Under the pieces are notes generated by a model that was not told where the DNA came from, made no database searches, and saw nothing but the letters and a program-made list of their open reading frames with translations. From SZUA-35 sp965530755 (GTDB lineage Bacteria; Actinomycetota; Acidimicrobiia; Acidimicrobiales; SZUA-35), in NCBI GenBank assembly GCA_965530755.1, contig CBESNA010000020.1, positions 1 through 64,000 on the forward strand: a stretch of 64,000 nt of DNA, written 5' to 3'. The position numbers were made by a program, and so were the translations under genes. This document shows, piece after piece, positions 53,001-59,657 of this stretch; position 1 is the first letter of the stretch, and each line of letters starts with the position of its first letter.

Positions 53001-53151
53001 TGCCGAGCATGCGTCTAGCGACCAGCCCGGCAAAGTTGGATGGCACCACGACGGTGACGGGGGCGAGGGCGTCACCCGCTTTCGCCGTGACAACGGCGCG
53101 CGCCAGCGCCTCGGTTGCGGGCCGGCCGTAGTTGGAGGTCTCCACCGTCAC
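50011..53151 (-). CDS. addB: AddB-like nuclease subunit with iron-sulfur motif
   Basis: 1046 residues from GTG 53151, preceded by TAGTCT at 7 nt; the frame extends to 53226 through a palindrome and is not used there. The N-terminus (ETSNYGRPATEALARAVVTA, PVTVVVPSNFAGLVARRMLG) resembles RecC/AddB but has no Walker A lysine, so it is probably an inactive helicase fold. The C-terminal PD-(D/E)XK nuclease has FVSDYKTGKGKEY, and four cysteines placed as in AddB (AACGYRYFLAYVL, then DTCKYCAFDAVCDRD) should hold a 4Fe-4S cluster. With AddA it resects double-strand ends. Confidence 0.86.
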   Translation of the reverse strand: MTVETSNYGRPATEALARAVVTAKAGDALAPVTVVVPSNFAGLVARRMLGSGTVGPAGIANVTFVTPFRLAELLSAGRLGDRRPLTNPVLGAAVRVALADNPYHFAAVADHQATERALARLTGELSNVNNAALDRVATASRSAGSAIAFHRSVQRLLVGFHDEAHVAEAAARRSDLADDPESLGPVIWYLPSPMSAPLTRLMRSFQRIGRLSTIVGLTGAEDADRPVFDLCAAVGVEIDEPLLSAGIPVAERIISVTDADEEVRAVMRSIVQLATSGVPFDRIGVFHATPDPYVRILQQQLDAAEIPSNGPSRTRLADSVSGRTLLAALELPAERWRRDRVMALVSGGPLRLDGVNVRPASWERLTREIGVVGGLGDWHAKIGRRHRTLEAIIARGARSHGHDAPDSAPDPWLIDRIERERADLDQLGGFITATAEWVASVDDADGWLAKSEAAAALLRGLLGPAHRHTGWPEAEQIAFEQVEAALERLAVLDELEPSPSHAVFVRAVRGELDVARGRAGRFGHGVVYGPLSSAVGHDLDAVFIVGCREGMLPAPRRDDAVLPDAARANANGELELRAGQLGEQHRQFLAAIAAAPEGHRTLMFPRGDLRSSRESLPSRWLLDSASERAGRPIRATDFAALGEPVVEVVPSHHAGLSTAPVHGSIVERDLAAVEHHVTIGGDAADHPASEHSRRGIEASRARRSSEFTKWDGNLAGHDLGNTADRPLSPTRLQAWAACGYRYFLAYVLKLAERDDPDRLVEISALDRGSGVHLVLETFIRGLLETDELPAWDEPWSDAHRAAVASLAGEVFDDYEAQGRTGRPVRWRITREDLLVLLNDFLSSDNAHRFANRATPVRVEMPFGLEGVEPLAIELPDGRTLQFRGMADRLDRSADGRTFVSDYKTGKGKEYIKIDQGDPVRAGTTLQLGIYAEAARQFADADEVEAHYWQVNQAVAHRRSGYLWDEERRQRLISVLTVIADGIEAGEFATDPGEWDSWSGTNDTCKYCAFDAVCDRDRGEHAAEKVGRLVHRPALVWIDPETSESGG

Positions 53152-53158
53152 CCGACGA

Positions 53159-53181
53159 AGACTAGGTCCATCGGTGTGACA
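53159..53181 (-). promoter_or_regulatory. addB promoter with TGTCACACC box, leaderless
   Basis: On the minus strand TGTCACACC (53181-53173), eight bases, TAGTCT (53164-53159), seven bases, GTG at 53151. The same box stands before sbcD; the spacing from -10 to start codon is identical. Confidence 0.6.
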
Positions 53182-53189
53182 CCTCCGCC

Positions 53190-53272
53190 AACCCGAGGCT
53201 ATGACCCCCGGAAATGGGGGCCCCAAACCTCGGGTTTGGGCCCCACAGAATCGGGGGTCATAGCCTCGGGTT
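53190..53272. repeat. 83-bp nested palindrome with 49-bp repeat, copy 2
   Basis: Perfect 21-bp arms at 53190-53210 and 53252-53272 (AACCCGAGGCTATGACCCCCG and its complement, given by position). Inside is a second stem: 53222-53229 pairs with 53233-53240 around a 3-nt loop, extended by three more pairs after one mismatch. The right part (53224-53272) matches 42618-42666 at 43 of 49 positions. It sits between the molybdenum enzyme gene and addB and could extrude as a cruciform or stop transcripts coming from the upstream gene. Confidence 0.9.
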
Positions 53273-53292
53273 CGGACCGGTTGGTTGGCGTT

Positions 53293-55551
53293 TCAGGTGG
53301 CGGCGTGGGCCCGCAGGGCGGCTCGCACTTTCGGCGGGGTCAGGGGGAACGAGTCGAACCACACGCCCGTGGCGTCGTACAGCGCCGCGACCACGGCCGG
53401 CGCATACGGCATCAGCGGCATCTCCGCCATGCCTCGAACACCGAACGGACCGCGAGGATCGGGAATCTCGAGCAACACCGACCGCACCTGCTCGGGAATG
53501 TCGCCGATGCCCGGGATGAGATAGCCCGAGAACCGCGGGTTGCGCACCCGTCCGTCGATGACGTGCAGGTTCTCGCTGAACGTGTATCCGTGAGCCTGCA
53601 CGACGGCCCCCTCGACTTGACCCTCGACCAACGCACGATTGATGATTCGTCCGACGTCGGAGGCGACCACCACGTCGTGGACCACGATGTGGCCCGTCTC
53701 GATGTCGACCGAGAGATCCACTGCCTCGGCGACGTACCCGTAGGCAAAGTTCGGGGTTGTCGGAGCACCGTCAGGGTCGAGCATCTCGGTCGGCGGCGGG
53801 GTGAAGCGGAACTCCCCGACCGCCGGGCGTTCGCCTTCGCGCCAAGCCTTCTCTGCCTCCTCGGCCGCGCCGAGAATCGCATTGCCGGTCATCCAACTGA
53901 GACGGGACGCCGAGGCTGAGCCGGAGTCGCCGCTCGTCGCGGTGTCGGAGTACGTGGGCGTGATTGCGTCGACCGGAAGGCCGGTCGCCTCGGCGGCCAT
54001 CTGCAGGAATGCAGTGTGTGCGCCCTGACCCACATCGGCGCCGGCGAGGTAGAGCTCGGCGCCGTGAGGATCATCGCCGTCGCCGGTCAGCACGATGCGG
54101 GCCTCCGACCGCTCCGGGAAGCCGAACGAGAAGCCGATGTTTTTGTAGGCGCAGGCAAATCCTCGACCGCGTCGGGTCGTGTCCGCCGACGCCGGCAGCG
54201 ACGCGAAGGCGGCGATCGGCGCGGCGGGCGCCGGCGCGTCCGTCCAGCCGGCAGCCTCGGCGCAGGCATGGACCACCTCCGGAAGACTCACACCCGGTGG
54301 CAATTCGGTTCCCGTGATGCCGAACGAGCCGTCAGACAACGTGTTCAGACGACGCAGCTCGACGGGGTCCATCCCCAGCGCCGCCGCCAGCTTGTTCATC
54401 TGCGACTCGGCGACGAAACACCCCTGGGGACCGCCGAAACCACGGAACGCCCCGCCCGGCACCGTGGTGGTGTACACAGCCCAGCTGTCGATTCTGGCGA
54501 TCGGCACCTCGTAGGGCCCGGCAACCGTCAGGTGGAGATTCCCGAGCACCTTGTTGGACGTGTAGTTGTAGGCGCCGGCGTCGAGGTGGCCGTCGGCCTC
54601 GACCGCCAGGATCCGCCCATCGGCAGCAGCGGCCAGGCGGGCTCGGACCCGTCCCCGGTGCCGCTTGTGGTGACCGACGATGCTCTCCTCACGGCTCCAC
54701 TCGGTGCGGACCGGACGTGCGATCCCCAGCGCCGCCAACTTCTGGACCGCGAGCGCCAGGGCGATCTGGACGCTCATGTCCTCCTTGCCTCCGAACGCTC
54801 CGCCGATGGCGCGGTAGATCACGCGAACCCGATCGACCGGCAAATCGAGCGCATGGGCGATCTGCTCCTGGTCCTCGTGAGTCCACTGCCCGGCCGTCTC
54901 GATCGTGATGCGACCCTGATCATCGATGTAGCCGAGCCCTGCTTCTGTCTGGAGGAAGGCGTGCTCTTGGTAGGGCATCTCATAGGTGCCCTCGACGACG
55001 ACGTGAGCGGTGGCGAACGCGTTGACCACATCGTCGGCGGAGCCCTTGCGGATCACGTAGTGGTGGTACGCGTTTGAGCCGGCCGGCGTCTCCGGGTGGA
55101 CCAGCGGGGCGCCATCGGCGAGCGCGGCATCGATGTCGGCCACGATCGGGAGCTGCTCCCACTCGGCCTCGATCAGCGCTGCGGCGGCGGTTGCGATCTC
55201 GGCCGACTCGGCGACAACGATCGCCAGATGATCTGCCTCCCAGCGCGAGACGTCACCGGGCACGTCCGATCGCTCCGAGACGGTCGGCCCGATCAACACC
55301 GGCTGGTCGAACATGGTCAGGCCGTACTCATTGACGGGAACATCGGCCGCGGTCACGACAGCGACGACACCGTCGAGCGCCTCGGCCTTCGAGGTGTCGA
55401 GCGAACGGATCCTGGCGTGAGGCTGGTTGGTGAACACGACCATCGCCTCGAGCGCACCCTCGACGCGAAGGTCCTGGGCGTAGAGCGCCTCGCCACTCGT
55501 CTTGGCCGCCGCATCCCGTTTGATGATCGACTGCCCGAGACCGCCCTTCAC
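53293..55551 (-). CDS. molybdenum hydroxylase large subunit (xanthine dehydrogenase/CoxL family)
   Basis: 752 residues from GTG 55551; a TTG at 55563 overlapping the previous stop would add four residues. Aldehyde oxidase/xanthine dehydrogenase family: GQSIIKRDAAAKTSGEALYA, VYRAIGGAFGGKEDMSVQIA-like segment, FRGFGGPQGCFVAESQMNKL, AGADVGQGAHTAFLQMAAEA and C-terminal GPFGVRGMAEMPLMPYAPAV, which holds the catalytic glutamate region. CoxL's AYxCSFR motif is absent, so it is not a CO dehydrogenase. The substrate, perhaps a purine, nicotinate or aldehyde, is not evident. Partner of the FAD/2Fe-2S protein encoded just upstream. Confidence 0.88.
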   Translation of the reverse strand: MKGGLGQSIIKRDAAAKTSGEALYAQDLRVEGALEAMVVFTNQPHARIRSLDTSKAEALDGVVAVVTAADVPVNEYGLTMFDQPVLIGPTVSERSDVPGDVSRWEADHLAIVVAESAEIATAAAALIEAEWEQLPIVADIDAALADGAPLVHPETPAGSNAYHHYVIRKGSADDVVNAFATAHVVVEGTYEMPYQEHAFLQTEAGLGYIDDQGRITIETAGQWTHEDQEQIAHALDLPVDRVRVIYRAIGGAFGGKEDMSVQIALALAVQKLAALGIARPVRTEWSREESIVGHHKRHRGRVRARLAAAADGRILAVEADGHLDAGAYNYTSNKVLGNLHLTVAGPYEVPIARIDSWAVYTTTVPGGAFRGFGGPQGCFVAESQMNKLAAALGMDPVELRRLNTLSDGSFGITGTELPPGVSLPEVVHACAEAAGWTDAPAPAAPIAAFASLPASADTTRRGRGFACAYKNIGFSFGFPERSEARIVLTGDGDDPHGAELYLAGADVGQGAHTAFLQMAAEATGLPVDAITPTYSDTATSGDSGSASASRLSWMTGNAILGAAEEAEKAWREGERPAVGEFRFTPPPTEMLDPDGAPTTPNFAYGYVAEAVDLSVDIETGHIVVHDVVVASDVGRIINRALVEGQVEGAVVQAHGYTFSENLHVIDGRVRNPRFSGYLIPGIGDIPEQVRSVLLEIPDPRGPFGVRGMAEMPLMPYAPAVVAALYDATGVWFDSFPLTPPKVRAALRAHAAT

Positions 55552-55559
55552 ACCACCAC

Positions 55560-57044
55560 TCAACGGACGGCCTCTTCGATCTTGTAGTAGCCCGTGCAGC
55601 GACAGAGGTTCCCGGCCAAGCCCTGTTTGATCTGCGCCGGCGTAGGCGCTCCGACCTCGGCTCGAAGCGAGTCGGCAGCGACGATGAACCCGGGGATACA
55701 GAAGCCGCACTGGACGGCTGCCTCGTCGACGAACGCCTGCTGGATCGGAGACAGTGCCCCAGCGGTACCGATACCAGCAGCGGTCGTGATCTCGCCACCC
55801 GCCGCTCGACCGGCAGGAACCAGGCAGCTCAGCACGCTGGTGCCATCGAGCCTGACGGTGCAGGCCCCGCACTCGCCTTCCGAGCAGCCCTCCTTGGTTG
55901 TCGTGATGTCGACGTCGTCACGCAGCCAGTGCAGGAGGGTGACGGGCCGCCACGGCGCCGAAACCGCGACGCCGTCGACCGTCATCTCCAGCGATCGGTC
56001 CCGCGTCCATGTGCCGGCCGCCGCGGGTGACGCGACCGACGGTCCACCGATCGTCGGCGGCGACGCCGGGAACGCTTCGGCATGACGACCGGCCGCCAGT
56101 GCAGCCACAGCGCGGCGAACCATCACCGCAATCTGGTCGATGCGGTGGTCCGCTGTCGCCCGGAGGTCGTCGATCGGAGAGACGGATGCCGCCGCAGCCT
56201 CGGCAACGCTCTCGAGCTGCGCGTCATCGATGACGCCGTCCACGATCGACGTTCCGTCGAGTTCGGCTTCGGCCGCCAGGCAGCGACCGACCGTGGGCGC
56301 CACACTTCCCAGCACGACACGACTGTCGCTGATCAGGCCGTCCCGATCAACCGTGACGACCACGGCGATGTGCACGACCGAGATCGCCTGGGCTCGACGA
56401 AGGCCCAGCTTCAGGTAGACGCCGCGGCGGTCCCCGTCCACGTCCGGCACCGGGATCGTGACGCCGGTGACGATCTCGTCCGGCGCGAGCACGGTCGACC
56501 GAACACCAGTGGTGAACTCGGCGATCGGCACCGTCCGAAGACCCCGTGCCGACGCCATCGACACCTCTGCGTCGAGCGCGACGAGCGCCGACAGCGAGTC
56601 GTTGGCCGGGCTTGCGGTGACGATGTTGCCGACCACGGTCGCCCGGTTTCGAAGCGCAGGCGAACCGACCTCCCAGCAGGCTTGAGCCAAGGGAAGGGCT
56701 CGCTCCTTCACGAGATCGCTGATCACACATTGATTGTGGGTCACGAGCGGACCCAGGTGAATCCCGTGTCGCGACTGATGGATCGAGTCGAGTCCCTCGA
56801 GCCCCGAGATGTCGATCAACAACTGGAGGTCGGGGCGCGAACCGCGGTCGAGCTCGACGAGCAGATCAGTGCCACCGGCCACGATGCGAGCACGGTCGCC
56901 ATGCTCGGCGAGCAGTTCCATGGCCTCCTCGAGATTCTCGGGCCTGACGTAGTCTGCCGGCCGAGACGGGGCTCGCTGCACCTCGTGCAGACCGACCGGT
57001 CCGCCCATCAAGGCGATGTCTGACTCGGATGTGGGCGATGTCAT
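55560..57044 (-). CDS. fused FAD-binding and 2Fe-2S subunit of molybdenum hydroxylase
   Basis: 494 residues from ATG 57044. Residues about 25-310 form the FAD-binding medium subunit (YVRPENLEEAMELLAEHGDR, RIVAGGTDLLVELDRG, RATVVGNIVTASPANDSLSA). Residues about 345-494 are the small iron-sulfur subunit: first cluster EGCSEGECGACTV with a further cysteine in VLSCLVPA, and second cluster QCGFCIPG and NLCRCTGYYKI. In most enzymes these are separate proteins, or the fusion is Fe-S first as in eukaryotic xanthine dehydrogenase; here FAD comes first. It passes electrons from the molybdenum subunit to an acceptor. Cofactor maturation genes are not nearby. Confidence 0.9.
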   Translation of the reverse strand: MTSPTSESDIALMGGPVGLHEVQRAPSRPADYVRPENLEEAMELLAEHGDRARIVAGGTDLLVELDRGSRPDLQLLIDISGLEGLDSIHQSRHGIHLGPLVTHNQCVISDLVKERALPLAQACWEVGSPALRNRATVVGNIVTASPANDSLSALVALDAEVSMASARGLRTVPIAEFTTGVRSTVLAPDEIVTGVTIPVPDVDGDRRGVYLKLGLRRAQAISVVHIAVVVTVDRDGLISDSRVVLGSVAPTVGRCLAAEAELDGTSIVDGVIDDAQLESVAEAAAASVSPIDDLRATADHRIDQIAVMVRRAVAALAAGRHAEAFPASPPTIGGPSVASPAAAGTWTRDRSLEMTVDGVAVSAPWRPVTLLHWLRDDVDITTTKEGCSEGECGACTVRLDGTSVLSCLVPAGRAAGGEITTAAGIGTAGALSPIQQAFVDEAAVQCGFCIPGFIVAADSLRAEVGAPTPAQIKQGLAGNLCRCTGYYKIEEAVR

Positions 57045-57151
57045 GACCCACCGTTGTAATCGCCCTGCCGTCCGATGCACAGCTTTCCCGCCGAACCGCT
57101 TGGGGATCGTCAACAATCTGTTGATCTCGTCATCGTCAGTTCATGCGACGC

Positions 57152-57157
57152 TACGGT
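57152..57157 (+). promoter_or_regulatory. -10 element of leaderless META lipoprotein transcript
   Basis: TACGGT is 7 nt before the GTG at 57165. It supports that GTG over the ATG at 57075. Confidence 0.5.
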
Positions 57158-57164
57158 CGATCCG

Positions 57165-57638
57165 GTGCCCGCTCGACGCCACCGTGTGCTCCTCTTGGCC
57201 GTTGTCGGTGTCGTGGCGGCGGGATGCGGTTCGTCAGAGCTCGACCTCGAGCCGACCTTCGACGGGGCGTGGATCGTGACGACGCTCGAGGTCCATATGA
57301 CCGCCGCCGACGGCGCTGACGACACCGGGCTCCTCGACGCGATCGGCGCTCCACTGCTCGTCGAGATCGACACCGGCGAGGCAGCCCTACGGGGTCAGAC
57401 CGGGTGCGGCCGACTGTTCGGCTCCTACACGCTCCTCGGCGACGGCACCGATGGCGGTGAGGCAAGCTTCACGATTCCGAGCCCCGCGGCGAACAGCGAT
57501 TGTCCGGCCGACGAACGTCGAGCTCACGAGGCGCTCGTGAATGCGCTCGAGCAGGTCAGTCAGTGGCGACAGGAGGGGACGGCTCTGGTGTTTCAGGGTC
57601 CGGACTCGACGATGCTGGAGCTGAGCCCGGCCGGCTGA
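57165..57638 (+). CDS. META/HslJ-domain lipoprotein
   Basis: 157 residues from GTG 57165, chosen over ATG 57075 because it gives a compact lipoprotein signal (VPARRHRVLLLAVVGVVAAG, cysteine at 21) and has a promoter 7 nt upstream. The mature part has the META domain pattern: FDGAWIVTTLEVHM, GQTGCGRLFGSYTL (Cys-Gly turn), SFTIPSPAANSDCPADERR and a C-terminal strand. META/HslJ proteins are small beta-barrel envelope proteins linked to stress or secretion; function is unclear. The last 83 bp overlap the convergent methyltransferase gene, an unusually long overlap for this window. Confidence 0.75.
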   Translation: MPARRHRVLLLAVVGVVAAGCGSSELDLEPTFDGAWIVTTLEVHMTAADGADDTGLLDAIGAPLLVEIDTGEAALRGQTGCGRLFGSYTLLGDGTDGGEASFTIPSPAANSDCPADERRAHEALVNALEQVSQWRQEGTALVFQGPDSTMLELSPAG

Positions 57639-58725
57639 GGACCTGCACCTTGATGCCTCCATGCCCGAACGACCCTTTGAACCCAGTAGCGGGAGCGAGT
57701 CGACCATCGGCGGCGCGGGCCAGTGTTCGGTCGTTGGCGATCATCGCCAGCCCCCACTCGGGGCGACGTTCACGCAGCACGGCCCCGAACCGCTTGTAGA
57801 GCGGGGCGAGATCGCCGTCGCCGACGCGGGTTCCGTACGGCGGGTTGGTCACGACCCATCCCGGCCCGGTCCGTCCCTCGAGGTGCGACACGACTCGCTT
57901 CTCGACGCGGACGGCGTCGGCGACACCGGCGCGCTTCGCATTCTTCTCGGTGATCTCCACGGCGAGGGAATCGCGATCACTGGCCTCGATCGACACCGGC
58001 CGATCGGGAGCACTCCGGCTGGCGATCTCGCCCTGCACGCTGGCCCAGGTGCCCGGATCGAATGTCGGCCATGTCTGGAACGCATAACGGCGGGTGCCCC
58101 CGGGCGGCATCGAACGAGCCATCAGAGCAGCCTCGACAACGATGGTGCCGGAACCGCAGAAAGGATCGGCCAGCGGGACGGATCCATCCCAGCCGATCGA
58201 CATCAGTATCGCCGCAGCCATCGTGGGGCGAAGCGGAGCGATGCCGATGTCGCGCCGCCAACCTCGATGGTTGAGCGGTGTGCCGCCGGTGTCGACGCTG
58301 ATCGTGCAAAGATCCTTCTCGAAACGGACGACGAACGGCTGTACCGGTTCGCCGCGGGTGGCCGGGCCTACGGTCTTGTGCAGCCGCTGAGCGATCGCCT
58401 CGGTGTGGTAGAGCTTCGACTTGTGTGACGTGACGCGAAACTCCGGGGCGACGTCGTCGCCGATCCACGGCGCCCAATCGATCTCCGAGGCTCGGAGCTG
58501 GAGGTGGGCGAAATCGGTGGCCCGGAACGTCGCCAGCCTCACGAGAATCCTCGAAGCCGTCCTCAACCAGACGTTCGCTGCGTAAAGCTGGCGCGTCGTC
58601 GCCCGGAACGGAACGACCCCGTGAGCACCCACCTTCGGCTTCATGCCGAGGTCGCGTAGTTCGGCCTCGAGAAACGATTCGAGGCCGGGGGTGCAGATCG
58701 CAGCAGCGTCGAGTCGTTGATTCAT
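57556..58725 (-). CDS. RlmL-type 23S rRNA/THUMP guanine-N2 methyltransferase
   Basis: 389 residues. N-terminal THUMP and ferredoxin-like region (about 1-165: CTPGLESFLEAELRDLGMKP, HKSKLYHTEAIAQRLHKTVG, RFEKDLCTISVDTGGTPLNH). The methyltransferase domain has LADPFCGSGTIVVEAALMAR (SAM loop), SIEASDRDSLAVEITEKNAK and the catalytic WVVTNPPYGTRVGDG. It corresponds to the first half of RlmL (m2G2445), without the RlmK part. It could equally modify tRNA like Trm14. The C-terminal tail is Pro/Ser-rich and disordered. Overlaps the META lipoprotein gene at the 3' end. Confidence 0.88.
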   Translation of the reverse strand: MNQRLDAAAICTPGLESFLEAELRDLGMKPKVGAHGVVPFRATTRQLYAANVWLRTASRILVRLATFRATDFAHLQLRASEIDWAPWIGDDVAPEFRVTSHKSKLYHTEAIAQRLHKTVGPATRGEPVQPFVVRFEKDLCTISVDTGGTPLNHRGWRRDIGIAPLRPTMAAAILMSIGWDGSVPLADPFCGSGTIVVEAALMARSMPPGGTRRYAFQTWPTFDPGTWASVQGEIASRSAPDRPVSIEASDRDSLAVEITEKNAKRAGVADAVRVEKRVVSHLEGRTGPGWVVTNPPYGTRVGDGDLAPLYKRFGAVLRERRPEWGLAMIANDRTLARAADGRLAPATGFKGSFGHGGIKVQVLSRPGSAPASSSPDPETPEPSPPVATD

Positions 58726-58796
58726 CGAGGCAGCCTCGCACCGGATCGAGTCGACCCCACCATCCCTGCCGACGTCGCGTGTGGGAAGCTGGACCG

Positions 58797-59045
58797 ATGG
58801 GACCCTTCTTGTGGATCATCTTCGGCTTGATCGTCGGCGTCGTGTCGCAATGGATGGTGAAGGGCAATCGAAAGCTGGGCTGCCTCGGAACCATCTTGCT
58901 CGGCATCGCTGGGTCGCTCGTCGGGGGCACGATCTGGAACGTGCTCACCGGGTCTGGTCTCGAACCGGAGACCGGCGGGCTCTTCCTCTCCATCATCGGT
59001 GCCGTGATCGTTCTCGTTCTCGCCCGCAAGCTCAACGACACCTGA
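58797..59045 (+). CDS. GlsB/YeaQ/YmgE-family small membrane protein
   Basis: 82 residues from ATG 58797, with GGAAG 10 nt upstream; GTG 58779 is an alternative. Three hydrophobic segments: FLWIIFGLIVGVVSQWMV, LGCLGTILLGIAGSLVGGTIW and LFLSIIGAVIVLVLAR, the pattern of the transglycosylase-associated family (YeaQ/YmgE, GlsB). Glycine-zipper content is high. Role in general stress has been proposed for homologues; mechanism unknown. The last gene on this strand before a 633-bp non-coding region. Confidence 0.82.
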   Translation: MGPFLWIIFGLIVGVVSQWMVKGNRKLGCLGTILLGIAGSLVGGTIWNVLTGSGLEPETGGLFLSIIGAVIVLVLARKLNDT

Positions 59046-59059
59046 GCGGGTCGCCCTTC

Positions 59060-59145
59060 TGTGGGCAACGCGGTGGACAACCAGTGGAAAACCGGTTGCT
59101 GTCTGAGGACAAACAAAGAAGTTCTGCGGATAACCATGTGGATTG
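59060..59145 (-). other. array of six DnaA-box-like sequences
   Basis: Read on the minus strand: CAATCCACA (59137-59145), TTATCCGCA (59125-59133), TTGTCCTCA (59104-59112), TTTTCCACT (59083-59091), TTGTCCACC (59072-59080), TTGCCCACA (59060-59068). Four are one mismatch from TTGTCCACA or TTATCCACA. All have the same orientation; start-to-start spacings are 12, 11, 21, 21 and 12 bp, close to whole helical turns. Confidence 0.55.
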
Positions 59146-59177
59146 CGAGAAACCGCTTGACCCCGCTGTCGACGGGT

Positions 59178-59217
59178 GTTTGAGTGAGCTTCAGCCAGCC
59201 GGGAGCGTCGCTCAAAC
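59178..59217. other. hairpin in intergenic region
   Basis: GTTTGAGTGA at 59178-59187 pairs with TCGCTCAAAC at 59208-59217 (10 pairs including one G-T), loop of 20 nt. There is no T-run after either side, so it is not an intrinsic terminator; it may be part of a structured RNA. Confidence 0.4.
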
Positions 59218-59504
59218 GGCCTCACGGAACGGGCGAAGTCGGCCCTCGAATCACCTCGGTGCATCGAGAGTCCGACGTCGAAACCGGACGTGGGGAACGA
59301 AGCGAAAGAACCGGGTGGTCAGGTGAGAGAAATCGCCGGCCGCACCCGCTGGGTGTGACCCCTGAGATCGGTCTCGGCTTCGGCTGACATCGATCGACGG
59401 AAACTGATCACCAGACGTGCCCGAGGAACTCGGTCGGAAAGCAAGGGGTTCGCCCTGAGCTTGAGCGGCGGGGTATGCAAGCAAAGAGGTGGTCGGAAAA
59501 GCAA

Positions 59505-59536
59505 CTTCCCCGCCGGTTCTCGAACCGACGGGGAAG
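59505..59536 (-). terminator. strong hairpin, probable terminator for ald
   Basis: 59505-59518 pairs with 59523-59536 (13 of 14 positions) around a 4-nt loop CTCG. On the minus strand it is followed by TTGCTTTTCC, a T-rich tail. It lies 143 bp beyond the ald stop codon. Confidence 0.5.
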
Positions 59537-59600
59537 CTCAACAGTCAATGGAAACGGTACTGCCGTCAAAATCGACTGTGGTGGATGCTCTCACTGCACA

Positions 59601-59657
59601 CGACACCCCCGGAAAGACGCTGCTCACGCCTCGTCCGACCGGGGGTGTTGACCTTTT
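59601..59657 (+). terminator. hairpin with T-run, probable plus-strand terminator
   Basis: CGACACCCCCGG (59601-59612) pairs with CCGGGGGTGTTG (59639-59650) with one G-T pair and a 26-nt loop; ACCTTTTCCC follows on the plus strand. It would stop a plus-strand transcript 22 bp before the convergent ald stop. Such a transcript would be either a long 3' tail of the small membrane protein gene or a non-coding RNA. Confidence 0.5.

Noticed and set aside
52819..53919. 366-codon plus-strand open frame spanning the palindrome
   Set aside because: Overlaps addB and the molybdenum enzyme on the opposite strand and runs through a non-coding inverted repeat.
53293..55551. Carbon monoxide dehydrogenase large subunit (coxL)
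   Set aside because: The form I CoxL active-site motif AYxCSFR is absent and the medium/small subunits are fused.
57075..57164. Longer N-terminus of the META lipoprotein from ATG 57075
   Set aside because: It would place 30 extra residues before the signal peptide; GTG 57165 gives a normal lipoprotein signal and has a -10 element 7 nt upstream.
59060..59145. Definite replication origin
   Set aside because: DnaA-box-like sites are present, but there is no neighbouring dnaA/dnaN and no clear AT-rich unwinding stretch, so only an array is claimed.
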